NCBI RefSeq assembly: GCF_947504225.1
Contig: NZ_CANNGT010000006.1
Coordinates: 1-64,000, forward strand
Direction of reading: 5' to 3'
From: Brumimicrobium ulvae
GTDB taxonomy: Bacteria > Bacteroidota > Bacteroidia > Flavobacteriales_D > Crocinitomicaceae
DNA: 64,000 bases
The translations under genes and the position numbers were made by a program. Positions 54,801 to 63,276 of the stretch are shown piece by piece. How positions within the stretch are numbered: position 1 is the first letter of the stretch; each line of letters starts with the position of its first letter. A model generated the notes under the pieces. It worked only from the letters and a program-made list of their open reading frames with translations. It had not been told where the DNA came from and ran no database searches.

Positions 54801-56488
54801 CTATCTTTAAAAATGGGATTAATATTGTCTAACATTGCACATTCCAAATCAATTTTAGCTTTCATTTCTAAGAAATTTCCAGAACTAAAGAAACCATCAA
54901 AAGAAAGGTCGAAATTATCGTCTCTTATGTAAATATTTCCCTCCACTTGATTTTGGGTTATTCTTCTTCGTTGATCTAAGGTATAGTTGATATTATCTAA
55001 AATAATATAATCGTAAGAATAGGTATAGAGCTCCGTATTGGTCAATGTACCAGAAACGTTATTCGCTTTAAACCCTTTACTGTCGATTACCGCTGATGTT
55101 AAACCAAATACACCATTAACATTTCCGAATCCACTGTCATTTAAAATTTGTCCTAAAGCCACATTGGCAACTTGTATCTGGTCTTTTCCTTTATTTTTAG
55201 GTATAATTTTAAAAGACGAATAACTCGTGTCTGACTGTATTTTAAATTCCTCCTTAAACACAAAAGAACCAACATTCGTATTTAAAGAAGACAATTGCAC
55301 ATTTAAATCATGAATCGAACCATTAATTGATAAATGAGAGGCTTCGACCTTTTTTAAAGACTTCAATGCCTCAGGCCATTGAATGTAGGTCATTGGTGCA
55401 CTATCGGGCATTCTCAAACGCTCTAAATCGTCAATATTTAAAGCAAAATAATCAAGCTCTTGATGAATATTTGATTTTGATAACTTTTTAAAATCAGGTA
55501 AATAAAAGTCTCCTTTTAAGACAGTACCGCTTCCATACTTTAAATAGATATTGTTTAAAGCCAATTCTTGCACTGCTTTTTCAGTTGTACCTGAAAGAAC
55601 AACAATATCGTCCATCCCTTTCAGTTGCGGAGCAAATAAAGAAACATCTTTAAGAGACACAAATGAAGTATCAAATTTACTTTCAAGTTGTACTAATTCT
55701 ACAAAATTTGAAAAATCACTCAGTTCGTTTGAACGTAACTTAAAAGAACTGGCTTTAATATTAGAATGATCTGTTTCGATAGTTGTTTTTTCTAAATTCA
55801 AACCCTGATCATTAAACAAAGCAATGGCCGAAAGCTGATTCAATTGAAATCCACTCCTTTCATCAAATGCCATAGATTCAATATTTGCCCTGTAGCTATT
55901 GGGTAGAATTACGAGGTCTCGAGCCGTGAGTTCAATGTTTTTCACATCTAAATTGGAATAGTCAACACCATAAGAAAGTGTATCTGCATTTTGATCTAGA
56001 AAAGAGAAATGAGTTTGAACAAGGCTGAGTTTATTGACAGTAACTTTAAAATCAATTGCTTTTTCTGAAGCTTGCTCAGGCTTAAATGCATCAATAATGA
56101 ATTGAAGGTTTAAGTTTTCCTCTCCTTTATATTTTTTCAGCGCTATTCGTGCATTCTTAATTTGAGCATGATCCACATTAAAGTTCATCATAAACGCTCC
56201 CATCAGGTTATAATTTACCTGAAATTCTTGAATATAGGCCAAAGTATCTTGGCGCTGGTCTTCAATATATAGTTCATCAAAATAAATGCGGTCGATAAAA
56301 GCAATATCCACTTTACCTATAGTCACTTTTGAATCAACCAACTCTGACAAGAATTCGGCTCCTTTATGGGCTAAAAAAGTTTGGAATGTTGAGGTGCGAA
56401 TAAGAAATGCCAAAGCAATGATGAAGATCATTACAATCTCCACCAGAATTAGGATGGAATTCCCTAGTATTTTCAGTAATTTTGTCAT
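51863..56488 (-). CDS. tamB: TamB-like envelope translocation/assembly protein
   Basis: About 1,541 residues. One N-terminal membrane anchor (IVMIFIIALAFLIRTSTFQT), then an enormous beta-rich AsmA/DUF490-type region with repeated short strands, and the C-terminal TamB domain (about 1150-1450; RGTKIVFPMYGPTTIEEDGF, GTYTVSDGVYNFAMGPYKQN, SGQFSGEFGLSKSFLDDRLL). Bacteroidota TamB proteins are longer than the 1,259 residues of E. coli; this fits. It moves outer-membrane proteins or lipids across the periplasm. I start at ATG 56488; a TTG at 56500 also exists. It overlaps the downstream biotin carboxylase gene. Confidence 0.85.
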   Translation of the reverse strand: MTKLLKILGNSILILVEIVMIFIIALAFLIRTSTFQTFLAHKGAEFLSELVDSKVTIGKVDIAFIDRIYFDELYIEDQRQDTLAYIQEFQVNYNLMGAFMMNFNVDHAQIKNARIALKKYKGEENLNLQFIIDAFKPEQASEKAIDFKVTVNKLSLVQTHFSFLDQNADTLSYGVDYSNLDVKNIELTARDLVILPNSYRANIESMAFDERSGFQLNQLSAIALFNDQGLNLEKTTIETDHSNIKASSFKLRSNELSDFSNFVELVQLESKFDTSFVSLKDVSLFAPQLKGMDDIVVLSGTTEKAVQELALNNIYLKYGSGTVLKGDFYLPDFKKLSKSNIHQELDYFALNIDDLERLRMPDSAPMTYIQWPEALKSLKKVEASHLSINGSIHDLNVQLSSLNTNVGSFVFKEEFKIQSDTSYSSFKIIPKNKGKDQIQVANVALGQILNDSGFGNVNGVFGLTSAVIDSKGFKANNVSGTLTNTELYTYSYDYIILDNINYTLDQRRRITQNQVEGNIYIRDDNFDLSFDGFFSSGNFLEMKAKIDLECAMLDNINPIFKDRGELSTLIEVDAKGVDFNDFKGNIIIDSLYYEENNQFFHTTNFNGFVERNKSKDSISIQSEIVDAKLNGLIDYSKVGENITYEIGRIFPAMNVSAVEIEDALTTFKYDITIKEVNPILNVLYPELQIAEYSQIDGYYNGSKNSMGLNVLSDYVSYNTVQLNNIYAIQEVSNHELLALIDVDNMTLRDSLAFKRIHFTGLAADGGLDSQLLFEDSKASKSNVEWFTNIRENSEFDIDISPSYFTFGGHQWNLEEKAYINYTDSCFLVNGLKLEHENQYISANGQLSNSSFDRLYLDIMNLHLKEFGNILGADTKLSGVANVSGYVTTPITNLQFFGEAIVEELHINKTDVGNVSFGADYKSKEDKIKMYGDIFYRNERTFQFLGDYHLNKTDEEGRLDFEMLFNHTDISVVSEFLDPDVISDLKGYLNGKLDLKGTFKEPELTGKVDFDNGMVNIALLGANMYFDGEIESVKDGIYINTMPIRDKEGNTGFINGTLLHNNFSDFYFEIVANLEEHPTKRMPTDRSKPLPVERFMVMNTTYDIDNPYYGDAYITGMATITGYADNLSIIVNAKTRRGTKIVFPMYGPTTIEEDGFITFKKDGSMEEEEDKRVDLTGVDLQLNFDVTDDAEVKLIFDEKIGDEISAKGRGNLSLTVDQFNELAMDGTYTVSDGVYNFAMGPYKQNFNIQPGGTVQWTGDPYEAILDINAFYRTTANLNVVMPDVVDNQSSSNEEILSYLHITGNMMSPEISFDLEAPKASESGKAVIARIRSDRDELNKQFFSILISKSFMPLAGQSGGAGGTGGAFLDLASTQINNILDKMAEGYKMNVNLESDEYSGQFSGEFGLSKSFLDDRLLVSGSFGVGTKKAENGSSGNVPSQNTFIGDVKIEYLLNEQGTFRMNVFNESNNNTVLQNEGRGQFTQGVGVSYKEDFHTLEDFKLFQFFANIFRKKKNRVDIQKKNDNRVPIPKRYLEGDAIKNEE

Positions 56489-56498
56489 TCGCTTTAAC

Positions 56499-56506
56499 AA
56501 AGATAT
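56499..56506 (-). promoter_or_regulatory. -7 box of the tamB-like gene
   Basis: The minus strand reads TATCTTTG, perfect TAnnTTTG, about ten bases before ATG 56488. It leaves almost no leader, and the divergent tsaD start is only a few bases away. Confidence 0.4.
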
Positions 56507-56512
56507 TCAAAG

Positions 56513-57535
56513 TTGATTAAAAACGATATTATCATTCTAGGTATTGAGTCATCATGTGATGATACCTCCGCTGCAATCCTTAAAAACGAGGCCATATTGA
56601 GCAATGAAATTGCAGGACAAAAAGTTCACGAAGCCTATGGTGGCGTGGTTCCTGAGTTAGCATCAAGAGCCCATCAGCAAAATATATTGCCCGTTGTGGA
56701 CACAGCTATAAAAAATGCTAAAATTAACATCAGTGACATCGATGCAATTGCTTTTACGCGTGGACCAGGATTATTGGGGAGTTTAATTGTAGGGACCTCT
56801 TTTGCGAAATCACTTGCTCTGGGTTTAAATATCCCTATGATGGAAGTTAATCACATGCATGGACATGTGCTGGCACACTTTATTGACGATGAAGGAAAAG
56901 ATAAACCTAGATTTCCTTTTATTTGCTTGACTGTTTCGGGAGGACATACACAAATAGTTTTAGTGAATGACTATTTGGACATGGAAGTCGTTGGAACTAC
57001 AAAAGATGATGCCGCTGGGGAAGCTTTCGACAAAAGTGCCAAATTACTTGGATTACCTTATCCTGGTGGTCCTCTGATTGACAAACATGCAAAATTAGGA
57101 AATCCTAAAGCTTTTCAATTTACAGCACCAAACATGCCCGATTTTGACTATAGTTTTAGTGGATTAAAAACTAACGTGCTTCAATTTTTACAACGCAACA
57201 CTAAAAACGACAAAGATTTCGTTCAAAACAATATTGATGATATTTGTGCGAGTTTACAAGCTACAATTGTAGAAATTTTGTTCGATAAATTAATTCAAGC
57301 TACCCGACATTTTAACATTAATGAAGTGGCTATTGCTGGTGGAGTTTCTGCAAATTCTGGAATACGTAAACGACTTCAACAAGAGGGTGAAAAACGGGGT
57401 TGGAAAACACATATTCCAAAGTTTGAATACTGTACAGACAATGCGGCTATGATTGCCATTACGGGAAGATATCATTACCTAAATCAAAACTTTGCACAAC
57501 AAGACATCAGTCCAAGCGCCCGTTTAAAAATATAA
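56513..57535 (+). CDS. tsaD: tRNA threonylcarbamoyladenosine synthase subunit TsaD
   Basis: This 340-residue universal protein transfers threonylcarbamoyl to A37 of tRNA with TsaB and TsaE. Start IIILGIESSCDDTSAAILKN, metal motif MHGHVLAHF (H-x3-H), GGVVPELASRAHQQ, FTRGPGLLGSLIVGTSFAKS, and TVSGGHTQIVLV. The TTG start is supported by the short intergenic space to the divergent tamB-like gene. A terminator follows. Confidence 0.96.
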   Translation: MIKNDIIILGIESSCDDTSAAILKNEAILSNEIAGQKVHEAYGGVVPELASRAHQQNILPVVDTAIKNAKINISDIDAIAFTRGPGLLGSLIVGTSFAKSLALGLNIPMMEVNHMHGHVLAHFIDDEGKDKPRFPFICLTVSGGHTQIVLVNDYLDMEVVGTTKDDAAGEAFDKSAKLLGLPYPGGPLIDKHAKLGNPKAFQFTAPNMPDFDYSFSGLKTNVLQFLQRNTKNDKDFVQNNIDDICASLQATIVEILFDKLIQATRHFNINEVAIAGGVSANSGIRKRLQQEGEKRGWKTHIPKFEYCTDNAAMIAITGRYHYLNQNFAQQDISPSARLKI

Positions 57536-57561
57536 AAGACAGACCTTAAAGCCTGTCTTTT
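57534..57561 (+). terminator. Rho-independent terminator after tsaD
   Basis: AAAAGACAG (57534-57542) and CTGTCTTTT (57553-57561) form a 9-bp stem with a T-run, before the convergent elbB gene. It may work in both directions. Confidence 0.8.
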
Positions 57562-57620
57562 AAAAAGTAATAATCCATTTTTAAGTTCTACCTTCTATTA
57601 ATTCAAATAGACTACTTTTT

Positions 57621-58301
57621 TTATATCAATTCTATCCCTGCATTGATGGCATTTGCGATGTTATTTCGTAAGGTAATCAAATCGGACTTCATCATATAAC
57701 AAGGTGCTGTCACAATTTTATTTTCCTTGTCAACATTAATTTCATCGGCTAATTTCATGGTCATTTCCGTTCCAGTTTTAGTCAAGCCTTCAACAAAACC
57801 ATTAATATCGTATGGAGAATCTGCCTGATCAGAACCAATGGTCATAAAAGGTTTTACCTTTGAGTCTTCCAAAGCTTTCGCAACAACAACTGGACTCACA
57901 CAAAGCGCTACAATTGGTTTACCAACATTAATCATGTTGACCAAAAGCAACTTAACTTCAGGCAATATTGTTCCGTCAGGTCCATTAAAAGCCCAGCTCG
58001 TTAAGTTTTTCGCACTCCCAAATCCACCAGGAATAACTAAAGCATCAATATCAGCTGGGGTAATTTCACTGATCTCTGTTATTTCACCACGTGCAATTCG
58101 AGCTGCTTCAACCAACATGTTTCTATTTTCATTCTGCTCCTCTCCATTGAGGTGATTAATTACATGGTGTTGGTCTTTATCAATACCAATACAAACGGCC
58201 TCATGTCCAGCCTCTGCAATGGCCAATAGTGTAAACACTGACTCATGAATTTCTGCACCATCATATACTCCGCATCCCGACAAAAGAACTCCTATTTTCA
58301 T
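57621..58301 (-). CDS. elbB: ElbB-like DJ-1/PfpI-family protein
   Basis: 226 residues of the DJ-1/PfpI class I glutamine amidotransferase-like fold with ElbB features: KIGVLLSGCGVYDGAEIHES at the start, ALVIPGGFGSAKNLTSWAFN and the nucleophile elbow IVALCVSPVVVAKAL with Cys. E. coli ElbB is a glyoxalase that also affects isoprenoid levels. It is a single gene. Confidence 0.88.
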   Translation of the reverse strand: MKIGVLLSGCGVYDGAEIHESVFTLLAIAEAGHEAVCIGIDKDQHHVINHLNGEEQNENRNMLVEAARIARGEITEISEITPADIDALVIPGGFGSAKNLTSWAFNGPDGTILPEVKLLLVNMINVGKPIVALCVSPVVVAKALEDSKVKPFMTIGSDQADSPYDINGFVEGLTKTGTEMTMKLADEINVDKENKIVTAPCYMMKSDLITLRNNIANAINAGIELI

Positions 58302-58354
58302 AATTTATAATTTTTGATCTTGTAATATTTCTCGTAAAATCTAATATAAAGCAT

Positions 58355-58362
58355 TAAATTTG
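58355..58362 (+). promoter_or_regulatory. -7 box of the DCC-family gene
   Basis: TAAATTTG, perfect TAnnTTTG, 18 bases before ATG 58381. It overlaps the upstream TTG at 58360, which argues against that TTG as a start. Confidence 0.5.
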
Positions 58363-58380
58363 TTTTTAACAGATAATTCC

Positions 58381-58794
58381 ATGAAAATTCAAGAGGTACT
58401 TCAATTCAATCGCATTATTTTCTACGATGGAGATTGTGGGTTTTGTAATACTTCTGTTCAATTGGTGCTGAAGAAAAGAAAGAAAGATTTCTACTTCATT
58501 CCACTACAATCAAGTATAGCAGAAGAAATCATGACTCGTTTTAATGAGACTATTGAAATGAACACCTTATATTTAGTTGAAAATGGGTTACTCTACGATA
58601 GATCAACAGCAGCAATAAGAATTGCAAAACATTTAAGATCTTTGTATCCTCTGCTCTACTACCTGGGGCTTTTAGTTCCTAAATTCATTAGGGATTCAGT
58701 GTACAATCAAATTGCCAAACGCAGACATAAAATTCGCCCTGGGTTTTGCGCGCTTCCTTCGGTTGATGAAAGGAAATTCTTTATCCAATCTTAA
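58381..58794 (+). CDS. DCC-family thiol-disulfide oxidoreductase-like protein
   Basis: About 137 residues. The family signature RIIFYDGDCGFCNTSVQLVL (about 11-30) holds the D-x-x-C-x-x-C motif of DUF393/DCC proteins, related to thioredoxin-like oxidoreductases. A middle segment, LRSLYPLLYYLGLLVPKFIR, may be membrane-associated. The start ATG 58381 follows a good -7 box. It converges on the thioredoxin-fold gene. Confidence 0.82.
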   Translation: MKIQEVLQFNRIIFYDGDCGFCNTSVQLVLKKRKKDFYFIPLQSSIAEEIMTRFNETIEMNTLYLVENGLLYDRSTAAIRIAKHLRSLYPLLYYLGLLVPKFIRDSVYNQIAKRRHKIRPGFCALPSVDERKFFIQS

Positions 58795-58799
58795 TTCAA

Positions 58800-60239
58800 T
58801 TATTCCTCATCTTTCCCCATCAATCGATAATAACGTGCAATACCGATAAACATATTTTCAATGGTTTCGTATTCATTGTTTGGTCGTGGAGACAAAGCTG
58901 GTACAGCCACAACATGTCCTGAAGCATCAGCCAAAACATAATGCGGATAACTATTGACATTTAACTTTTTCAGTGCAGGGTCGTCCTTAGTAACTACAGA
59001 TAAATCCCAAGTAATTTTATGTTCTTTGATGAATTTTGAAGGGTCTTTCAGTAAGGCATCATCCTCATCCACGACAAGAACAGTAAGCACCTGAATATGT
59101 TTAGCGTATTTCTGTTGTATTGGTTTTAAGAGTGTAATATCTTCAATTGACTTTCTAATTTCTTGGTTGACAAACTGAATGTAGACATGTTTCCCTGCAT
59201 AATCACTACCAAATTTACGTTCACCATTCACCATAAAACTATAATCTGGCATTTTCGTTCCAGGAACCAAGTCCAGCAATCTATACTTTAAATTCGAAGC
59301 AATTTTTTTATGCTCACTAAAAAGAGCGTTGTTTGAAACACTATCCAAAATGGTCAATATATTCGTTTGTGGATAAACATCAGTAAAAAACACTTCAGAA
59401 AGCATTTTGATCATTACCAACTCTCTTAATCGCACATTTTTTAAAGCATAATCTCCACCAAGAGCATTCATGATTACCGTTGGACTGCTATTGATTACCC
59501 CATTATAAAAGCGCTCATTCACTTCATTTGAAAGCTGAGCTTCATACAGTTTATAGTAATTTAAAACATAATCCATATACCGATCATTCTGATACAAAAC
59601 CGTTTCTGGCTTGATATAGAAATCGTACTTTTCATATTCATTTCTTTGACCTAGAAAAGCAATATTATCTAAAGACGCCACAGAATACTTTACATACGCT
59701 TTAAAAAACCGACTTGTATCAGCAGCATACTTTTCTGAAACATCCAATTTAAAAGTATCAAGTTGGGCTACAAAGTTGGTTGATTTCAATGATTTATGAT
59801 AATAGTATTTTTGCAAGAATTTCAATTGATAATCTTCAAACATCAAAATTTTATAATTGATATCGGTAGAATCAAGATCAAGGAAAAAGAACTCCACCTC
59901 TACTCCTTTAGCTTTTTCATCAATATAAGGAGAACTTTCGCCAACGAATAATTTATAATCACCTTTGGGTTGGGTATAAATATGGAAGTAGTTTTTATCT
60001 ACTTCGATTCTCAGCTTTCTGGTTTGTTTGTTAAAGAAGCTCAATTTAAATGTTGAGTCATTCTGAACTGTGGAACTGGCTACTTGAGTTCTTAAATGGC
60101 TTAGGTAATCATCAATAACAAAAACCTTCACCTCTTTTCCAACATAAGCTTCTGCAAAACCTTGAATTGTGGTAACAGGTTGAGCAAGGATGGTTGACCC
60201 TATAAAAAACAGGAAGAAAACAAAAAGTAATTTTCGCAT
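58800..60239 (-). CDS. Secreted thioredoxin-fold protein without CxxC
   Basis: 479 residues with a signal peptide (LLFVFFLFFIGSTILAQ). Residues about 335-479 follow a TlpA/thioredoxin-like layout (GTKMPDYSFMVNGERKFGSD, VLTVLVVDEDDALLKDP, LNVNSYPHYVLADASGHVVA with the cis-Pro), but the position where CxxC should be reads FVNQEIRKSIED, so there is no redox pair. The N-terminal 330 residues are like the DUF4369-type part seen in Bacteroidota TlpA-like proteins. It is the last gene of the minus-strand run. Confidence 0.72.
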   Translation of the reverse strand: MRKLLFVFFLFFIGSTILAQPVTTIQGFAEAYVGKEVKVFVIDDYLSHLRTQVASSTVQNDSTFKLSFFNKQTRKLRIEVDKNYFHIYTQPKGDYKLFVGESSPYIDEKAKGVEVEFFFLDLDSTDINYKILMFEDYQLKFLQKYYYHKSLKSTNFVAQLDTFKLDVSEKYAADTSRFFKAYVKYSVASLDNIAFLGQRNEYEKYDFYIKPETVLYQNDRYMDYVLNYYKLYEAQLSNEVNERFYNGVINSSPTVIMNALGGDYALKNVRLRELVMIKMLSEVFFTDVYPQTNILTILDSVSNNALFSEHKKIASNLKYRLLDLVPGTKMPDYSFMVNGERKFGSDYAGKHVYIQFVNQEIRKSIEDITLLKPIQQKYAKHIQVLTVLVVDEDDALLKDPSKFIKEHKITWDLSVVTKDDPALKKLNVNSYPHYVLADASGHVVAVPALSPRPNNEYETIENMFIGIARYYRLMGKDEE

Positions 60240-60280
60240 AGTTTAATTGTATTAATACATTTGACCAGAAAGTCGTGTAT

Positions 60281-60742
60281 CTATTTAACGAGCATTTCTG
60301 CATTCGTTACAAACAAATCAATATTTCCTCCGCTTTTGTAAATTTCTCTCACAATAGTAGAATTGATTGCTGTATACTCTGGAACGGTCATGAAAAATAC
60401 ACTTTCTATGCCAGAAATTTCTTGGTTCATTTGAGCGATGCTTCTTTCATAGCCGAAGTCTTTCGAATCCCTCAAACCGCGAACAATAAATTCAGCATTT
60501 ATCGATTTGCAAAAGTTCACAGTTAGTCCTGTAAACACCTGAACTTTAACCCTATCTTTTCCCTCAAAAATTGATTCAATGTGAGCTTTTCTGCGCTCCA
60601 GATCAAAAAAGTATTTTTTTGATGTGTTTTGTCCTATCCCAATAACCACTTCATCAAAGAGGTTTAAGGCCTTCTCTACAATACATTCATGACCTTTTGT
60701 AAAGGGATCAAACGAACCTGGAAAAACCGCTACTTTTTTCAT
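60281..60742 (-). CDS. coaD: Phosphopantetheine adenylyltransferase
   Basis: 153 residues. PGSFDPFTKGHECIVEKAL with the T/HxGH nucleotidyl-transferase motif (about 8-18), and FIVRGLRDSKDFGYE, plus the end STIVREIYKSGG. It makes dephospho-CoA from pantetheine-4-phosphate. It sits 27 bases downstream of rsmD, a widespread neighbour pair. Confidence 0.96.
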   Translation of the reverse strand: MKKVAVFPGSFDPFTKGHECIVEKALNLFDEVVIGIGQNTSKKYFFDLERRKAHIESIFEGKDRVKVQVFTGLTVNFCKSINAEFIVRGLRDSKDFGYERSIAQMNQEISGIESVFFMTVPEYTAINSTIVREIYKSGGNIDLFVTNAEMLVK

Positions 60743-60769
60743 AAATGAATAAATTTTTAGAATTTAAAA

Positions 60770-61312
60770 TTAAGGATTATGTTGATAAAAACTAAACACA
60801 ACATGACCGTACTTTCTAGAAGATTGATAATTCTCATGATCAGCAAAGGAGTCGTGTTTTCCATGCTCAAGAATGAAGAGGCCGTCTTCTTTCAATAAAT
60901 TACTGCTCATTACTTTATTAAGGAACTCCTTGTGTAATTTCTCTTCGAATGGCGGGTCTGCAAATATAATATCGTATGACTTCGTATGTTTCTCAATAAA
61001 CTTCATTACATCCGCTTTCACAACATTTATGCTTTTCCCTATACCATGTTCTTCGGCAAAAGATTTGATGAAACGTGTACATTTAAAATTTTTGTCCACC
61101 GAGGTGATCATTCCCGCTTCACGAGAGGCAAATTCAAAAGAAATATTTCCAGTACCTGCAAAAAGGTCTAATATTTCTAAGTCTGCAAGCACCAATTGAT
61201 TTTCCAATACATTAAAAAGTCCTTCCTTTGCAAAATCCGTTGTAGGTCGTGAAGGGAACCCTTTTGGCGGAGAAAAGCGTTGCTTTTTAAGAATACCACT
61301 AATTATACGCAC
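60770..61312 (-). CDS. rsmD: 16S rRNA (guanine966-N2)-methyltransferase
   Basis: 180 residues. Start MRIISGILKKQRFSPPKGFP, RPTTDFAKEGLFNVLEN, SAM motif LEILDLFAGTGNISFEFASR and catalytic DPPFEE (FADPPFEEKLHKEF). It methylates 16S rRNA in the 30S subunit. Its start overlaps the DUF3822 gene by ten bases and coaD follows. Confidence 0.93.
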   Translation of the reverse strand: MRIISGILKKQRFSPPKGFPSRPTTDFAKEGLFNVLENQLVLADLEILDLFAGTGNISFEFASREAGMITSVDKNFKCTRFIKSFAEEHGIGKSINVVKADVMKFIEKHTKSYDIIFADPPFEEKLHKEFLNKVMSSNLLKEDGLFILEHGKHDSFADHENYQSSRKYGHVVFSFYQHNP

Positions 61313-62067
61313 AATGTTTGGAGTTTAAGAACATTATCTATTGAATTAACTTTAATCTTTTTTGTTGCTTTTAAAGCTTCGAATAACTTTTTACTTTCTT
61401 CAGCCATAACTTTAGTATTTTCGTCTACGAAGTAAAAATTGATTTCTCCATCTTCATTGGTCAAGCCTTGTTGTTCGATTACAAACAACAAATGATAAAG
61501 TATATCTTCTGCCGTTTGAAAATCAAAACTATTGGAAAAGCCCAATTCGTTTTTATTGAGAATGCTTACGTTAACATACTCATCACTAAAGCTTATGTTG
61601 ATTTTTCTTTGAAAAGTATTCTTTTGAAAAAGCGCCCTCAAAGTCATTGCATGTTCATGTTTGAACACAATTTGAGGAAATCTAATAATAAAAAATGATT
61701 TTACCCAATCAGGAATTTCAAAGACGCTTACCATACTTAATTCCATTAAGCGATTGAAGTCAATCATATTTTCATCTGTTCCTTCACCAAACATTAATTG
61801 GAATATTGACCTCGCAGAAGATTCATTGAAAACACTGAGGGGGACTAAGGTTTGTTTTTGTGTTCCCCACGCCATGGTATACTCTTCGTAATCATCTCGG
61901 AGATTCATTTCATCAAAGATTTCCCTTAATTTCTTTTTATATCCTTCAGGCGTGTTTTCTATTAGTTCATAGCTAAAACTGCGAACAATTTCTTGATTAG
62001 AACGAAGAACCTCAGCAACATGTACTGAGGTTCTTGAAATATGTATTGTAAGTTGAGTTTTACTCAC
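61303..62067 (-). CDS. DUF3822-type actin-like fold protein
   Basis: 254 residues. The layout fits the DUF3822 family of Bacteroidota, here assigned by composition and by the conserved position next to rsmD-coaD. Segments such as LTIHISRTSVHVAEVLRSNQ and KINISFSDEYVNVSILNKNE look like an actin-like ATPase fold with two repeats. No function is known. It overlaps rsmD by ten bases, so translation is probably coupled. Confidence 0.7.
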   Translation of the reverse strand: MSKTQLTIHISRTSVHVAEVLRSNQEIVRSFSYELIENTPEGYKKKLREIFDEMNLRDDYEEYTMAWGTQKQTLVPLSVFNESSARSIFQLMFGEGTDENMIDFNRLMELSMVSVFEIPDWVKSFFIIRFPQIVFKHEHAMTLRALFQKNTFQRKINISFSDEYVNVSILNKNELGFSNSFDFQTAEDILYHLLFVIEQQGLTNEDGEINFYFVDENTKVMAEESKKLFEALKATKKIKVNSIDNVLKLQTLCV

Positions 62068-62080
62068 GATTCATTTTAGT

Positions 62081-62974
62081 TTATTCCCATGTTCCTTTAT
62101 CGGAATTTGTATTCAAATTACCAAAGCCAACGATTTTTCGCTCTCCTCCTTCAAACCTTGGAATGGCTTGTTTTCCATAAACGTGAACAGTAGGAATCGT
62201 ATCCGCTAGATATACGACTTCGTCTCTTGTTTCAATAGTCCATTCTTCTTTAGGATTCGTCATAGGAATGTATCTCAATTCATTGATATCAAACGCCCCT
62301 AAATTTAATGTCTCACGTAATCTTTGTCTTGTTCTAGAGCTCAAGTATTCATCTTTATAATTTACCATTACAGTATCTCTTTTGAAATTAGCAAGGTCAG
62401 CACTATTTGTAGGGTTCCCCATATAAACTAACTTCGCAGCCTCTTGTTCTGTCATGTTTTGATCCAACGCTCTTTTATCATCGTATAAAACATCTCGTTC
62501 CTTAGTTGTAAGTTTACGAGAAGGAACAGATCCAACCGATTCTATTTTCTGAACCTTATCATTTTCAAAAAATTCTTTCAACGCATCGAAGTTTGGTGCA
62601 TAAACACCGTTTTTCACACGGTAAGCTCTTTGAATATCTCTAATTTGAGTTAAAGTATACTGATAAAGCAATTCTGATTTAGCATATGCTTTCTCATGCT
62701 TTATTGTGTTTTGAACTGCTTTTATGGATTGATTCCACATAAAAAGTGTAGCAACAATACAAATCACTCCAATTCCTAAAACGATGTTTCTACCCAAAAT
62801 ACCCGCACTGAACAACAACGCTAAAACACCACCAATCAACAGGTTTACTGCTGACATCAGAAAAAGAGAATCTTGCTCAGTTTGTAGACCAATCACGATC
62901 ATAACGATTCCTAAAATTGCGATAATTGCTGCTACTAAATAGCGCTTTATAATTACAGAAAATTGATTATTCAT
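62081..62974 (-). CDS. Membrane protein of unknown function
   Basis: 297 residues. Three or four N-terminal helices within the first about 90 residues (YLVAAIIAILGIVMIVIGLQ; LMSAVNLLIGGVLALLFSAG; IVLGIGVICIVATLFMWNQS), then a long soluble part (about 95-297) that is periplasmic or cytoplasmic (YTLTQIRDIQRAYRVKNGVY). It has no recognised domain. It is the first gene of the run to coaD, 13 bases before DUF3822. Confidence 0.65.
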   Translation of the reverse strand: MNNQFSVIIKRYLVAAIIAILGIVMIVIGLQTEQDSLFLMSAVNLLIGGVLALLFSAGILGRNIVLGIGVICIVATLFMWNQSIKAVQNTIKHEKAYAKSELLYQYTLTQIRDIQRAYRVKNGVYAPNFDALKEFFENDKVQKIESVGSVPSRKLTTKERDVLYDDKRALDQNMTEQEAAKLVYMGNPTNSADLANFKRDTVMVNYKDEYLSSRTRQRLRETLNLGAFDINELRYIPMTNPKEEWTIETRDEVVYLADTIPTVHVYGKQAIPRFEGGERKIVGFGNLNTNSDKGTWE

Positions 62975-62997
62975 TATTCAATGTTAATTAAATTCAT
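62974..62997 (-). other. Seven-codon upstream ORF touching the next start
   Basis: The minus strand has ATG AAT TTA ATT AAC ATT GAA then TAA, whose last A is the A of the 62974 start codon. A GGAGGT lies just upstream (63003-63008), unusual in this AT-rich, SD-poor genome. It may be a leader peptide coupled to the membrane-protein gene, or chance. Confidence 0.25.
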
Positions 62998-63009
62998 TTC
63001 TTACCTCCA

Positions 63010-63017
63010 CAAATCTA
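63010..63017 (-). promoter_or_regulatory. -7 box of the 62974 gene run
   Basis: The minus strand reads TAGATTTG, perfect TAnnTTTG, about 36 bases before the start codon. Confidence 0.45.
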
Positions 63018-63276
63018 CAATAATTTTGAAATGTCTTTGTCTTATAGGGTAGATTTTTTATACCGTTTAATCAACAGAATGCCGTTGATATCATTTATCC
63101 CTTCAATATCTGTATAAATTCAACTGCTTTTCTAGCGTTTACAAACCCGCCTTACACCTGAGTGTCAAACCAATAGATCACCTTCCATTAAAACGCTTCT
63201 TTTCTCATTCTGTAATTCGAATAATTTTATCTGAAATTATCATTTCAATGATTGTTTATAAACTTATCTTAGCAAC
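63018..63276. other. AT-rich divergent spacer
   Basis: This spacer lies between two divergent genes. Nothing recognisable apart from the -7 box at its left edge; no repeat, hairpin with T-run or open frame. Confidence 0.45.
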
